From NCBI GenBank assembly GCA_003343605.1, contig QAKW01000030.1:1-42279 (forward strand): a stretch of DNA of 42,279 nt, written 5' to 3'. A program made the position numbers and the translations under genes. The DNA comes from Clostridiales bacterium (GTDB lineage Bacteria > Bacillota > Clostridia > Oscillospirales > QAKW01). The notes under the pieces were generated by a model that was not told the DNA's origin, ran no database searches, and was given only the letters and a program-made list of their open reading frames with translations. Positions 31,792 to 39,858 of this stretch are shown piece by piece (within the stretch, counting starts at the first letter, position 1; each line of letters starts with the position of its first letter).

Positions 31792-32852
31792 GTTCGGGCA
31801 AATATATTGTTTATTAATTTTTGTTTAAGATGCGCCGTGGCTTCAAAATCGGTTCCTTTCGCATATTCCCGCTCAATCTCCATATGGACAGAGCGCGCTT
31901 CCTCCAGTTTTTCAGAGGCCAGATTCAGGATTTCCCGCTCCAGACGTTTAATAAAGGCCAGTTTATTTTTATGTTCTTCCAGATACTCCCTGGAAATCAT
32001 GGCCTGCATGGAAATTTTTTTAACAATATTTTCCTCTGGAATGGCGATCGGGAACAGGCCGTCTTTGGAAACGATGGAGAGGGAGGCTTCCGGAATGATC
32101 AAATGCTGCAATACCGGCTCACCGAACAGCGGATGATAGCCGTTGATGTGGTCGATCCCATTATCATTCAGCCGCTGATCCAGATACTGCAGCAGCAGGC
32201 TGCTCTGCATCCAGCGGTCTTCCAGAATGATGACGTTGCGGCCCAGCAGAAGAAAGGTTTCAGAATGGGTCATCCGGCCTTCGGGCGATATGCCGGAGAG
32301 ATAACGTTTGCGAACGCATACGGGTCTTTCCCGTTTTTCCCAGAGGGCGTTTTGCCTTAGAATTTTATCTCCTGCCGTATGAATACGCTGCAGTGGAATT
32401 TGCTTTAAAAGAGTACCAAAAACACCCTCCTGAATACTTTTCGCGCTTTTGAGCAGCGCATAGCACTCCTTATAGATCCGGCTTTTTTGATCGCAGAGCT
32501 TCATGATAGCGCTGCGATTCATTTTTTCCGGATCCCAGCCCTCCCCCAGATCGATCAGATTTCCGCCTACACCGGGATAGCGGGGTTCATGGCTGTGGGG
32601 GGCGGTAGCATCGATGATCACTGCTTGCTGTTCGGGAAGAATCACGCCGTCGAGGCTTGCGGGATCCCCCGAGCATAACACCAGCTCGGCATCGTCTGCC
32701 CGGGAGGCAATTTCTTTTAAAAGTGTGCTTTTTCCGCTGCCGGGGCCTCCTTTTATGTAATAAACATTCTGGTTTTTTTCATCCAAAAGCGTATCAAAAA
32801 ACGATAAAAAACCTTCACCGCTGTTTGCGGCGCAAAAACTTTTGAATTGCAT
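31788..32852 (-). CDS. P-loop ATPase (PRK06851-like), divergent from sigG
   Basis: 354 residues. A Walker A motif G-G-P-G-S-G-K-S-T (about residues 34-42) follows a start similar to other members (M-Q-F-K-S-F-C-A-A-N-S-G-E-G-F). The second half looks like a related domain without a clear Walker A. The group is known in Firmicutes as uncharacterised P-loop proteins. Placement head-to-head with sigG suggests a spore-related or regulatory role, but this is inference. ATG 32852 has a GGAGGTGAT site; the open frame upstream (to 33068) runs into sigG and is a shadow. Confidence 0.65.
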   Translation of the reverse strand: MQFKSFCAANSGEGFLSFFDTLLDEKNQNVYYIKGGPGSGKSTLLKEIASRADDAELVLCSGDPASLDGVILPEQQAVIIDATAPHSHEPRYPGVGGNLIDLGEGWDPEKMNRSAIMKLCDQKSRIYKECYALLKSAKSIQEGVFGTLLKQIPLQRIHTAGDKILRQNALWEKRERPVCVRKRYLSGISPEGRMTHSETFLLLGRNVIILEDRWMQSSLLLQYLDQRLNDNGIDHINGYHPLFGEPVLQHLIIPEASLSIVSKDGLFPIAIPEENIVKKISMQAMISREYLEEHKNKLAFIKRLEREILNLASEKLEEARSVHMEIEREYAKGTDFEATAHLKQKLINNIFART

Positions 32853-32896
32853 AAAATCACCTCCGTTTATCTTATGATTTCCCCGTATTTTCGTTC

Positions 32897-32926
32897 GCAT
32901 AAGAAAGAGAAAAGATGGAAATAATG
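32897..32926 (+). promoter_or_regulatory. SigF-type forespore promoter of sigG
   Basis: GCATA (32897-32901), 15 bases, GGAAATAATG (32917-32926). This fits the SigF pattern (GYWTA, 15-16 bases, GGNRANAMTR) at every position. The sigG start is 30 bases beyond. In B. subtilis sigG (spoIIIG) is also transcribed by SigF. Confidence 0.7.
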
Positions 32927-32955
32927 AGGTTGAGAACAGTTGAACGGAGGTCAAT

Positions 32956-33723
32956 ATGCTTAATAAGGTTGTGATCAGCGGGGTCGATACCTCAAAATTG
33001 CCGATTCTTTCCAATGATGAAAAAAACGAGCTGCTCCGGCGCATTAAAGCGGGTGATAAAAAAGCCAAAGACCAGTTTGTGGAGGGGAATCTGCGACTGG
33101 TATTATCAATAGTACAGCGTTTTGCAGGGCGCGGCGAATGTATGGATGATTTATTTCAGGTCGGCTGCATCGGCCTAATCAAAAGCATTGATAATTTTGA
33201 TCTGAGCCTGGGGCTTCGCTTCAGCACTTATGGCGTTCCAATGATTTTAGGGGAAATCCGCAGATACCTCCGGGATAATAACATGGTACGGGTTTCCCGC
33301 GCAACCAGAGATCTTGCCTATAAAGCGCTGACGGTTAAAGAACGTCTTGCCAATGAAAAAAACCGAGAGCCGACCATTTCAGAAATTGCAAAAGAACTGG
33401 AAGTAAAAAAAGAAGAAGTGGTGATGGCCCTGGATGCAATTGTGGACCCGATTTCACTTTTTGAACCGGTATATTCCGATGGAAACGATGCAATTTATGT
33501 GATGGATCAGGTGAGCGACGGCCGCGGCGGCGACGACTGGCTGGATGAGCTTCTGATCAAGGACGCCATCAACAAGCTGCCCGATCGGGAAAAAAATATT
33601 ATTGAATTGCGATTTCTGGAAGGAAAAACACAAATGGAAGTAGCGGAGGAGGTCGGCATTTCACAGGCCCAGGTATCCAGACTGGAAAAGGGCGCGATGG
33701 AACGGATTAAAGGGCAGCTGTAA
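32956..33723 (+). CDS. sigG: RNA polymerase sigma factor SigG (late forespore)
   Basis: 255 residues. The start V-V-I-S-G-V-D-T-S-K-L-P-I-L, the G-N-L-R-L-V-L-S-I-V-Q-R-F region 2, D-L-F-Q-V-G-C-I-G-L-I-K-S-I-D-N-F-D, F-S-T-Y-G-V-P-M-I-L-G-E-I-R-R-Y-L-R-D and the region 4 T-Q-M-E-V-A-E-E-V-G-I-S-Q-A-Q-V match SigG closely. SigG transcribes forespore genes for dormancy after engulfment. The gene starts with a clear CGGAGG site. The spoIIGA-sigE genes, often upstream in bacilli, are absent; the upstream neighbour is a divergent P-loop ATPase. Confidence 0.95.
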   Translation: MLNKVVISGVDTSKLPILSNDEKNELLRRIKAGDKKAKDQFVEGNLRLVLSIVQRFAGRGECMDDLFQVGCIGLIKSIDNFDLSLGLRFSTYGVPMILGEIRRYLRDNNMVRVSRATRDLAYKALTVKERLANEKNREPTISEIAKELEVKKEEVVMALDAIVDPISLFEPVYSDGNDAIYVMDQVSDGRGGDDWLDELLIKDAINKLPDREKNIIELRFLEGKTQMEVAEEVGISQAQVSRLEKGAMERIKGQL

Positions 33724-33736
33724 CGGCCGCCCTTTT
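33709..33736 (+). terminator. Terminator overlapping the sigG stop
   Basis: AAAGGGC (33709-33715) in the last codons of sigG pairs with GCCCTTT (33729-33735) and T-rich sequence follows. The stem is short, so termination may be partial. Confidence 0.5.
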
Positions 33737-33794
33737 ATTTCATATTCTGTTATAGAGAGGCTTTAGACTGAAAATACGGGAGGCGGTTTTTACA

Positions 33795-34376
33795 ATGCTG
33801 GTCAAGGTCCTTGATGAAAATCGGGTTAAAATTCTGATGGAAGATCAGGATATCGACTTTTATGATCTGCCCTTTGAAAAGCTGAATTACGATGATCCAT
33901 TTTCCCGGGCTTTCATCTATGAGCTGATCCAAAAAACTTACGATCAGACCGGTGTGAATTTTCAGGACTGCCGGGTTATGATCGAGGTTGTTCCCGGCGT
34001 ATCCAGAACTTATTATATCCTTTTAACCAAAATCGAACGGGATGGCCGGGAGAAAATCGAATTTGACAAGGCCGACCGAACGGATACGGAAATGTATATT
34101 TTCAAAGTAGACCGGGGCGCTGACGTTTTGAAGTTTTTCCGCGCGATGCGCCGGTATCAGCCGGAAAAGAGCGATCTTTATTTCTATAAAAACAGCTATT
34201 ACATCGCACTTTCGTTTTCTCCCCATGTAACGGTAGAGCCGGATTTTGCCCGCTTTTTATTTCAGCTTGAAGAATATGGAGGCCGCTGCCGGTATCATTA
34301 TATGAATGAATCAATCCTGAAGGAGTGGGGGGAACGGCTGCTTGGGCCGGACGCTTTTGGAATATTGACTTGCTAA
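33795..34376 (+). CDS. MecA-like adaptor protein (tentative)
   Basis: 193 residues. The pattern, an N-terminal domain starting V-K-I-L-M-E-D-Q-D-I-D-F-Y-D-L-P-F and a C-terminal domain with F-A-R-F-L-F-Q-L-E-E-Y-G-G, joined by an acidic linker, resembles clostridial MecA/YpbH adaptors that feed proteins to ClpC. No catalytic motif, no membrane segment. I am not sure of the family. ATG 33795 has a GGGAGGCGG site at 33778-33786. It follows sigG by 71 bases, so some co-expression is possible. Confidence 0.55.
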   Translation: MLVKVLDENRVKILMEDQDIDFYDLPFEKLNYDDPFSRAFIYELIQKTYDQTGVNFQDCRVMIEVVPGVSRTYYILLTKIERDGREKIEFDKADRTDTEMYIFKVDRGADVLKFFRAMRRYQPEKSDLYFYKNSYYIALSFSPHVTVEPDFARFLFQLEEYGGRCRYHYMNESILKEWGERLLGPDAFGILTC

Positions 34377-34398
34377 AACGCAGGCCAGGCTGTATAAT
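34370..34398 (+). promoter_or_regulatory. SigA-type promoter of the PHP gene
   Basis: TTGCTA (34370-34375), 17 bases, TATAAT (34393-34398). TTGACT at 34365 is better as a -35 but would give a 22-base spacer. The -35 lies in the last codons of the MecA-like gene. Confidence 0.55.
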
Positions 34399-34425
34399 AA
34401 TCAGGAAATAAAAGGAGAAGGCAAT

Positions 34426-35091
34426 ATGTTTTTATATGAACTGCACGCGCACACAGCCGAGGCAAGCAAATGTGCTTCCATGCCCGGCAAAGAATTGGCG
34501 AAACTCTATCATGAAAAGGGCTATGCCGGAATTGCGGTAACCGATCATTTTTATCAAGGAAATACGGCGGTCGACCGGGATCTGCCCTGGGAAGAATGGG
34601 TGGATCGCTTTTGCCGGGGCTATGAAAATGTTCGAGATGAGGGAAAAAAATACGGCCTGCAGGTATTCTTCGGCTGGGAATATTGCGATCAGGGAACCGA
34701 GTTTCTCACCTATGGCCTTGAAAAAAGCTGGTTGCTGAAGCATCCGGAGCTTGCTGAAATTAAACTGGCGGATTACTGCCGCCTGATTCATGAAGCCGGC
34801 GGGATTCTGGTACACGCGCATCCGTTCAGGCAGCGCAATCATATCAAAATGATCCGCCTGCTTCCGAATTTGACCGATGCGGTAGAGACTGTCAATAAAA
34901 CAAACGAGCCCAGAGCAAATTTTCTGGCAGATCAGTATGCGGATAATTTTGGGCTGAAGAAAGTGGGCGGAACAGATTTTCACCGCCCGGATCATGCCGC
35001 TGCAATGGGCGGAATCGCGCTTCCGGCGGAGGTTTTTGATATTCGGGCGGTTTTTCAGGCGGTCATGGCAGAAAAAATCCGTATTTTATAA
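34426..35091 (+). CDS. PHP-domain metal-dependent phosphoesterase (second copy)
   Basis: 221 residues. PHP metal motifs: E-L-H-A-H-T-A-E at the start, V-T-D-H-F-Y, G-W-E-Y-C-D, V-H-A-H-P-F-R-Q and G-T-D-F-H-R-P near the end. Distinct from the PHP protein in the hydrogenase locus. The group includes histidinol and nucleotide phosphatases; substrate unknown. Start ATG 34426 behind AAAGGAGAAGG. Confidence 0.85.
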   Translation: MFLYELHAHTAEASKCASMPGKELAKLYHEKGYAGIAVTDHFYQGNTAVDRDLPWEEWVDRFCRGYENVRDEGKKYGLQVFFGWEYCDQGTEFLTYGLEKSWLLKHPELAEIKLADYCRLIHEAGGILVHAHPFRQRNHIKMIRLLPNLTDAVETVNKTNEPRANFLADQYADNFGLKKVGGTDFHRPDHAAAMGGIALPAEVFDIRAVFQAVMAEKIRIL

Positions 35092-35101
35092 AGACGCTTG
35101 C

Positions 35102-35130
35102 TTGAAACCGCATGTTTTTTATGTTATACT
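35102..35130 (+). promoter_or_regulatory. SigA-type promoter of ridA
   Basis: TTGAAA (35102-35107), 17 bases, TATACT (35125-35130). The start codon of ridA is 30 bases beyond. Confidence 0.75.
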
Positions 35131-35159
35131 CTTTGTGAAAAAATAAAGGAGTGATTAGC

Positions 35160-35534
35160 ATGAAAAAAATTCATACGGAAAACGCACCGGCTGCCATCGG
35201 CCCTTATTCTCAGGCCGTTGTATCCGGCCGGCTGGTTTTTACTTCCGGCCAGATTGCCATCAATCCTGCCAGCGGGGAAGTGGAAGCAGTTGGAATTGAA
35301 GCGCAGACCGAGCAGGTGATGAAAAATATCGGCGCGGTTTTGAAAGCCGCCGGTTCCTCTTATGAGAAAACGGTTAAAACCGTTTGTTTTTTGAAAAATA
35401 TGGAGGACTTTGGCGCCTTCAACGAAATTTATGGCCGTTATTTCAGTGAAAAGCCGGCAAGAAGCTGTGTTGCGGCTGCGGCGCTGCCCAAAGGCGTGCT
35501 GGTTGAGGTTGAGGCGATCGCGGAAATCGATTAA
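35160..35534 (+). CDS. ridA: RidA family enamine/imine deaminase
   Basis: 124 residues, usual length. Signatures I-G-P-Y-S-Q-A-V, S-G-Q-I-A-I-N-P, the Arg in P-A-R-S-C-V-A-A-A-A-L-P-K-G-V and the E-V-E-A-I-A-E end are all present. RidA hydrolyses the reactive 2-aminoacrylate and similar enamines/imines made by PLP enzymes, such as threonine dehydratase feeding the isoleucine pathway. This fits its place before the ilv-leu operon, though it has its own promoter and terminator. ATG 35160 (AAGGAG at 35146-35151); GTG 35151 is part of that site. Confidence 0.93.
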   Translation: MKKIHTENAPAAIGPYSQAVVSGRLVFTSGQIAINPASGEVEAVGIEAQTEQVMKNIGAVLKAAGSSYEKTVKTVCFLKNMEDFGAFNEIYGRYFSEKPARSCVAAAALPKGVLVEVEAIAEID

Positions 35535-35540
35535 TAGCAT

Positions 35541-35593
35541 ACGGCGGAATATTGATGAAATCAACAGGTTTTTTCAATTTTTCCGCCGTTTTA
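35541..35593 (+). terminator. Terminator after ridA
   Basis: ACGGCGGAA (35541-35549) pairs with TTCCGCCGT (35581-35589), with an inner TTGAT/ATCAA hairpin; followed by TTTATTG. Confidence 0.75.
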
Positions 35594-35634
35594 TTGTGGA
35601 TTGATCTAAGGAAGCAAAAAACCTAAAAATTCGG

Positions 35635-35662
35635 TTGACAATTTTTCTGAAGATGTTATAAT
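35635..35662 (+). promoter_or_regulatory. SigA-type promoter of the leuA-ilv operon
   Basis: TTGACA (35635-35640), 16 bases, TATAAT (35657-35662), directly before the T-box leader. Confidence 0.85.
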
Positions 35663-35670
35663 AATAGAAA

Positions 35671-35945
35671 AGCGATGAAGGGAATCAAAATACACGTTGC
35701 CTTTTTCAGAGAGCCGGTGGTAGCTGTGAACCGGTAAGTGCGGTGTATATAACTCATCCCAGAGCTGTCGGTTGAAAGGCTTTTTGCTCAGTAGATTCGA
35801 ACGGGCCTCTCCCGTTACAGAGAAACGCATTGTTTGATGCGGCTGAGTGGGTGAAGCGTCACCAATAAAGAGTGGTACCGCGGAGAGAACTTCGTCTCTT
35901 TTACACAAATGGCTGGTCTGGTTTTGTGTAAGAGAGATTTTTTTA
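35671..35945 (+). ncRNA. T-box leader (tRNA-Leu responsive) with terminator
   Basis: Contains the Stem I elements (AGCGATGAAGGG; CAGAGAGCCGGTGG), the T-box core AGTGGTACCGCG at 35871-35882 and a terminator with left arm 35895-35909, right arm 35922-35937 and T run 35938-35944. The specifier region reads AACTCATCCC with CTC (35753-35755), a leucine codon. T-boxes bind uncharged tRNA and read through the terminator when it is uncharged. The bulge UGGU pairs with an A discriminator base, which tRNA-Leu has. This covers most of the 35535-35978 gap. Confidence 0.92.
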
Positions 35946-35978
35946 TATCCAAAACCGGGCTGCGGAAAGGATTATCTT

Positions 35979-37649
35979 ATGGAAGGTTATCAAAAGTACA
36001 ACAGGCAGTTTTTTGAGGCGGCGCCCGTAACAATGGACTGGGCGAAAAAATCCTATATTGATCATGCGCCGATCTGGTGCAGTGTGGATTTGAGGGACGG
36101 CAATCAGGCGCTGATTACACCCATGAGCCTCGCTGAAAAACTGGAATTTTTTCAGGAACTTGTCCGGATCGGTTTTAAAGAGATTGAGATTGGTTTTCCG
36201 GCCGCTTCGGAAACGGAATATGAATTCTGCCGCACGCTGATTGAGCAGAATTTGATTCCGGAAGACGTATCTATTCAGGTTTTAACCCAGGCGCGGGAGC
36301 ATATTATTGCTAAAACGTTTGAAGCGCTGGAAGGCGCGAGAAATGCGGTTGTGCACCTCTATAATTCAACTTCATTTGCCCAAAGGGAGCAGGTCTTCCG
36401 CAAAAGCAGGGAAGAAATTATAGAGATTGCCCGTTTCGGTGCGAAGCTGTGCAAAGAATACCGCAATAAAACCAGAGGGAATTTCAGATTTGAATACTCG
36501 CCGGAAAGCTTTACCGGCACAGAGCCGGAATTTGCCGCAGAGATCTGCAATGCCGTTATCGATATCTGGCAGCCAACGCAGGAAGATCCGGTTATTATCA
36601 ATCTGCCGGTTACCGTTTCGCTTTCGATGCCGCATGTTTACGCCAATCAGGTCGAATATATGTGCAAGCATCTAAACCGGCGGGAAAATCTGATTATTTC
36701 TCTGCATCCGCATAACGACCGCGGCTGTGCGGTTGCCGATAGTGAGATGGGCCTGCTTGCCGGCGCGGACCGGATTGAGGGAACGCTGTTCGGCAACGGG
36801 GAGAGAACCGGGAATGTGGATATTATTACGCTGGCGATGAACATGTATTCCCAGGGGGTGGATCCGGAGCTGGATTTTTCCGATCTGCCGGCAATTACCC
36901 GTCTTTACGAGAAGGTTACACGGATGCATGTATACGAACGCCAGCCATATAGCGGGCAGTTGGTTTTCGCCGCTTTCAGCGGATCACATCAGGATGCGAT
37001 CGCCAAGGGCATGAAATGGCGCGCGGAAAAAGATCCGGAGCACTGGACGGTACCATATCTTCCGCTGGATCCAACCGATGTTGGCCGGATTTATGAAACA
37101 GATGTTATCCGCATTAATTCCCAATCCGGCAAAGGCGGCATCGGGTATTTGATGGAAACGCAGTTTTCCTTCAGCATGCCCCCCAAGATGCGGGAAGATT
37201 TCAGCTATCATATTAAGCATATTTCGGATCAGGCCCATAAAGAGCTGCAGCCGCAGGAGGTTTATCAGATTTTCACCGATGATTATGTAAACCTTGAAAA
37301 ACCGCTCTCAATCCAGGATGCGCGTTTTAAAGAAGAAAACGGCGGCTTTTTGGCAAATGTCAAGATTTTATATCAGGGGCGGGAAACCGAAGCAGAGGCG
37401 TTTGGAAACGGGCGTTTAGACGCAACGGACCACGCGATTAAACAGGTAATCGGGGAAATTTACGATTTTGATTCTTATCATGAGCATGCGCTGGAACTGG
37501 ATTCTCATGCGCGGGCGGCCTCCTATGTGAGCATACGGAACGGGCAGGGAAAGCTGGTTTGGGGAGTCGGGATCGATCGGGATATTATTGTATCGTCTAT
37601 CAGAGCGCTGGTGAGCGCGCTGAACAGGATGTTTGAAGAGAACAAGTAA
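35979..37649 (+). CDS. leuA: 2-isopropylmalate synthase (LeuA type 2)
   Basis: 556 residues. It joins acetyl-CoA to 2-oxoisovalerate, the first committed step of leucine synthesis. The TIM-barrel motifs are visible: S-V-D-L-R-D-G-N-Q-A-L, E-I-G-F-P-A-A-S, the H-P-H-N-D-R-G metal site and G-N-G-E-R-T-G-N-V-D; the C-terminal LeuA regulatory domain follows (about 430-556). The length fits type 2. Start ATG 35979 (site GGAAAGG); a longer frame from 35847 runs through the T-box terminator and is not used. Confidence 0.95.
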   Translation: MEGYQKYNRQFFEAAPVTMDWAKKSYIDHAPIWCSVDLRDGNQALITPMSLAEKLEFFQELVRIGFKEIEIGFPAASETEYEFCRTLIEQNLIPEDVSIQVLTQAREHIIAKTFEALEGARNAVVHLYNSTSFAQREQVFRKSREEIIEIARFGAKLCKEYRNKTRGNFRFEYSPESFTGTEPEFAAEICNAVIDIWQPTQEDPVIINLPVTVSLSMPHVYANQVEYMCKHLNRRENLIISLHPHNDRGCAVADSEMGLLAGADRIEGTLFGNGERTGNVDIITLAMNMYSQGVDPELDFSDLPAITRLYEKVTRMHVYERQPYSGQLVFAAFSGSHQDAIAKGMKWRAEKDPEHWTVPYLPLDPTDVGRIYETDVIRINSQSGKGGIGYLMETQFSFSMPPKMREDFSYHIKHISDQAHKELQPQEVYQIFTDDYVNLEKPLSIQDARFKEENGGFLANVKILYQGRETEAEAFGNGRLDATDHAIKQVIGEIYDFDSYHEHALELDSHARAASYVSIRNGQGKLVWGVGIDRDIIVSSIRALVSALNRMFEENK

Positions 37650-37664
37650 AAAGGGGACCATAAA

Positions 37665-39332
37665 ATGAAGATGACTGGAGCGCAGATCGTCATTGAAACA
37701 CTGATTGAGCTGGGTGTGACCGATGTATTCGGCTATCCGGGCGGGCAGGTTTTGAATATTTACGATGAACTTTATAAAAACAGCAGCCGGATCCGCCACT
37801 ACCTGGCGGCGCACGAGCAGGGTGCCGCCCATGCGGCCGATGGATATTTCCGGGCAACCGGGAAGGTAGGGGTTGTGATTGCAACTTCCGGCCCGGGCGC
37901 CACCAATCTGGTAACAGGCATAGCAACGGCAATGCTGGATTCTGTTCCGATCGTTGCGATTACAGGGAACGTGCCCTGCAGCCTGATCGGGAAAGACAGT
38001 TTTCAGGAAATCGATATTACCGGCATTACGCTTCCGATCACCAAACATAATTATTTTGTGAATGATATCGCCCATCTGGCCGATGATATCCGCGAGGCTT
38101 ACCGTATTGCACGCTCCGGCCGGCCGGGGCCTGTGTTAATCGATATTCCGAAGGATATCCAGATTGCTGAATACGAATTTGAAAACAAACCGGTTGCGCC
38201 GCGATTTGAAAACCGGATTGTGGAAGAACGGGACATTGTAAAAGCGGCGGAGCTGATTGACCGGTGTGAGCGCCCCTATATTTATATAGGCGGCGGCGCG
38301 ATCGGCGCCGGTATTTCTGATGAGCTTGCCGCTTTTGCAGAAAAAATCGACGGTGTAATCGGCTGTACGCTGATGGGAATCTCCGGCGTGGATACGGATT
38401 GCGGGCGTTTTCTGGGAATGCAGGGAATGCATGGGCATTACGCTTCTTCTATGGCGCAGCATCACGCAGATTTGATTATAGCCATTGGCGTTCGTTTCAG
38501 CGACCGCGCAACGGGAAATAAGGAAAAATACGCGCCGGACGCCCGCATCATTCATATTGATATTGATTTTTCAGAAATAAATAAAAACATCCCGATTCAG
38601 GTAGGCATTATTGGGGATGTCAAAGATACGTTTGAGCGGATCACCACGCGCGTACATCCGAAAAAGCGGCCGGAATGGATGCAGTTCATCTCGTCGCTCA
38701 AAAAAGAAGAAGCGGCCTGTCAGGCGGAATCGGAGGATTTGAATCCCCGGAACCTGATTGAAGCGATTAACCGGAATATTTCTGCTGATGCTGTGATTGC
38801 CACAGACGTAGGCCAGCATCAGATGTGGGCCGCGCAATACTGCAGCTTCCATAAAACCAGAAAATTTGTTTCCAGCGGCGGGCTTGGCACCATGGGATTC
38901 GGCCTGGGCGCTGCCATCGGTGCGGCGGTTGGCTCTAAAGAGCGCGTTGTTTTGATTACCGGGGACGGCAGCTTTGGCATGAACCTGAACGAAATGGCCA
39001 CCGCAGTTACTTATCAGATTCCGGTTGTAATAGTTTTGATGAACAACGGCGTTTTGGGGATGGTGCGCCAATGGCAGACTCTCTTTTACGAGCAGCATTA
39101 TTCCAATACAACCCTCGGGCGTAAAACAGATTTTGTGAAGCTGGCGGAAGCGTTTGGGGCAAAAGGGCTCCGAGCTTCTACCCCGGCGGAATTCGAGCAG
39201 GCGTTTCAACAGGCGATCAGGGCGGACGGGCCTGTTCTCATCGATTGCCTGATCGATAAAGATGAATTTGTTTTGCCCATGTTGCCGCCCGGCGGCTCAA
39301 TGGATGATATCATTACCCGGAAAGGAGAATAG
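37665..39332 (+). CDS. ilvB: Acetolactate synthase, large (catalytic) subunit
   Basis: 555 residues. ThDP enzyme that makes acetolactate or acetohydroxybutyrate. The N-terminal glutamate in A-A-H-E-Q-G-A-A-H-A-A-D-G, the F-G-Y-P-G-G start, Q-E-I-D-I, and the ThDP motif G-D-G-S-F-G-M-N with following N-N are present. Full length, 15 bases after leuA. Confidence 0.96.
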   Translation: MKMTGAQIVIETLIELGVTDVFGYPGGQVLNIYDELYKNSSRIRHYLAAHEQGAAHAADGYFRATGKVGVVIATSGPGATNLVTGIATAMLDSVPIVAITGNVPCSLIGKDSFQEIDITGITLPITKHNYFVNDIAHLADDIREAYRIARSGRPGPVLIDIPKDIQIAEYEFENKPVAPRFENRIVEERDIVKAAELIDRCERPYIYIGGGAIGAGISDELAAFAEKIDGVIGCTLMGISGVDTDCGRFLGMQGMHGHYASSMAQHHADLIIAIGVRFSDRATGNKEKYAPDARIIHIDIDFSEINKNIPIQVGIIGDVKDTFERITTRVHPKKRPEWMQFISSLKKEEAACQAESEDLNPRNLIEAINRNISADAVIATDVGQHQMWAAQYCSFHKTRKFVSSGGLGTMGFGLGAAIGAAVGSKERVVLITGDGSFGMNLNEMATAVTYQIPVVIVLMNNGVLGMVRQWQTLFYEQHYSNTTLGRKTDFVKLAEAFGAKGLRASTPAEFEQAFQQAIRADGPVLIDCLIDKDEFVLPMLPPGGSMDDIITRKGE

Positions 39333-39335
39333 GCC

Positions 39336-39833
39336 GTGGAAAAATTTATAATTGCTGTTTATGTGGAAAATAAATTCGGCGTTCTGACCCGGGTTACCAG
39401 CATGTTTACCCGCCGGGGGTTTAATATCGATGCGCTTACGGTAGGTGAGACCGAATCACCGGAATATTCGCGTATTACCATTTCCATGAGCGGAGACGGC
39501 TATGCGCGTGATCAGATGATTAATCAGCTGCGCAAGCTATTTAATGTAAAAAAAGTGGAGCTGCTGGAGCGGGAAAACTCCATCAACCGGGAGCTGCTGC
39601 TGATTAAGGCTTACAATGAACCGGTCAACCGCAACGATATTATGAACGCTGTGAATATATTCCGGGCGAAAATTATCGATTATTCATCTGAAGCGCTCTG
39701 CATTGAAGTGACCGGAGATTCGGAAAAGATCGATGCGTTTATTGATGTGATGAAGCCTATCGGCATCATCGAAATGTGCCGTACCGGCATCGTTGCCCTG
39801 GAACGGGGCAGCGGCAGTATTTTAAATAAATAA
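39336..39833 (+). CDS. ilvN: Acetolactate synthase, small (regulatory) subunit
   Basis: 165 residues. An N-terminal ACT domain (V-E-N-K-F-G-V-L-T-R-V-T-S-M-F-T-R-R-G-F-N-I-D) and the second half of the small subunit (E-L-L-L-I-K). It confers valine feedback on IlvB. The start is GTG 39336 with AAAGGAG at 39320-39326, three bases after ilvB. Confidence 0.93.
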   Translation: MEKFIIAVYVENKFGVLTRVTSMFTRRGFNIDALTVGETESPEYSRITISMSGDGYARDQMINQLRKLFNVKKVELLERENSINRELLLIKAYNEPVNRNDIMNAVNIFRAKIIDYSSEALCIEVTGDSEKIDAFIDVMKPIGIIEMCRTGIVALERGSGSILNK

Positions 39834-39858
39834 AATAATTATAAAGGAGCGAAAAACA

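Noticed and set aside
32853..33068. N-terminal extension of the P-loop ATPase reaching into sigG
   Set aside because: The extension runs antisense to sigG coding sequence; ATG 32852 has a strong ribosome binding site and begins with a family-like start.
34365..34398. TTGACT at 34365 as the -35 for the PHP gene
   Set aside because: Spacer to TATAAT would be 22 bases; TTGCTA at 34370 gives 17.
35847..35978. Longer LeuA start at 35847
   Set aside because: That stretch is the T-box core and terminator hairpin, not protein-coding.
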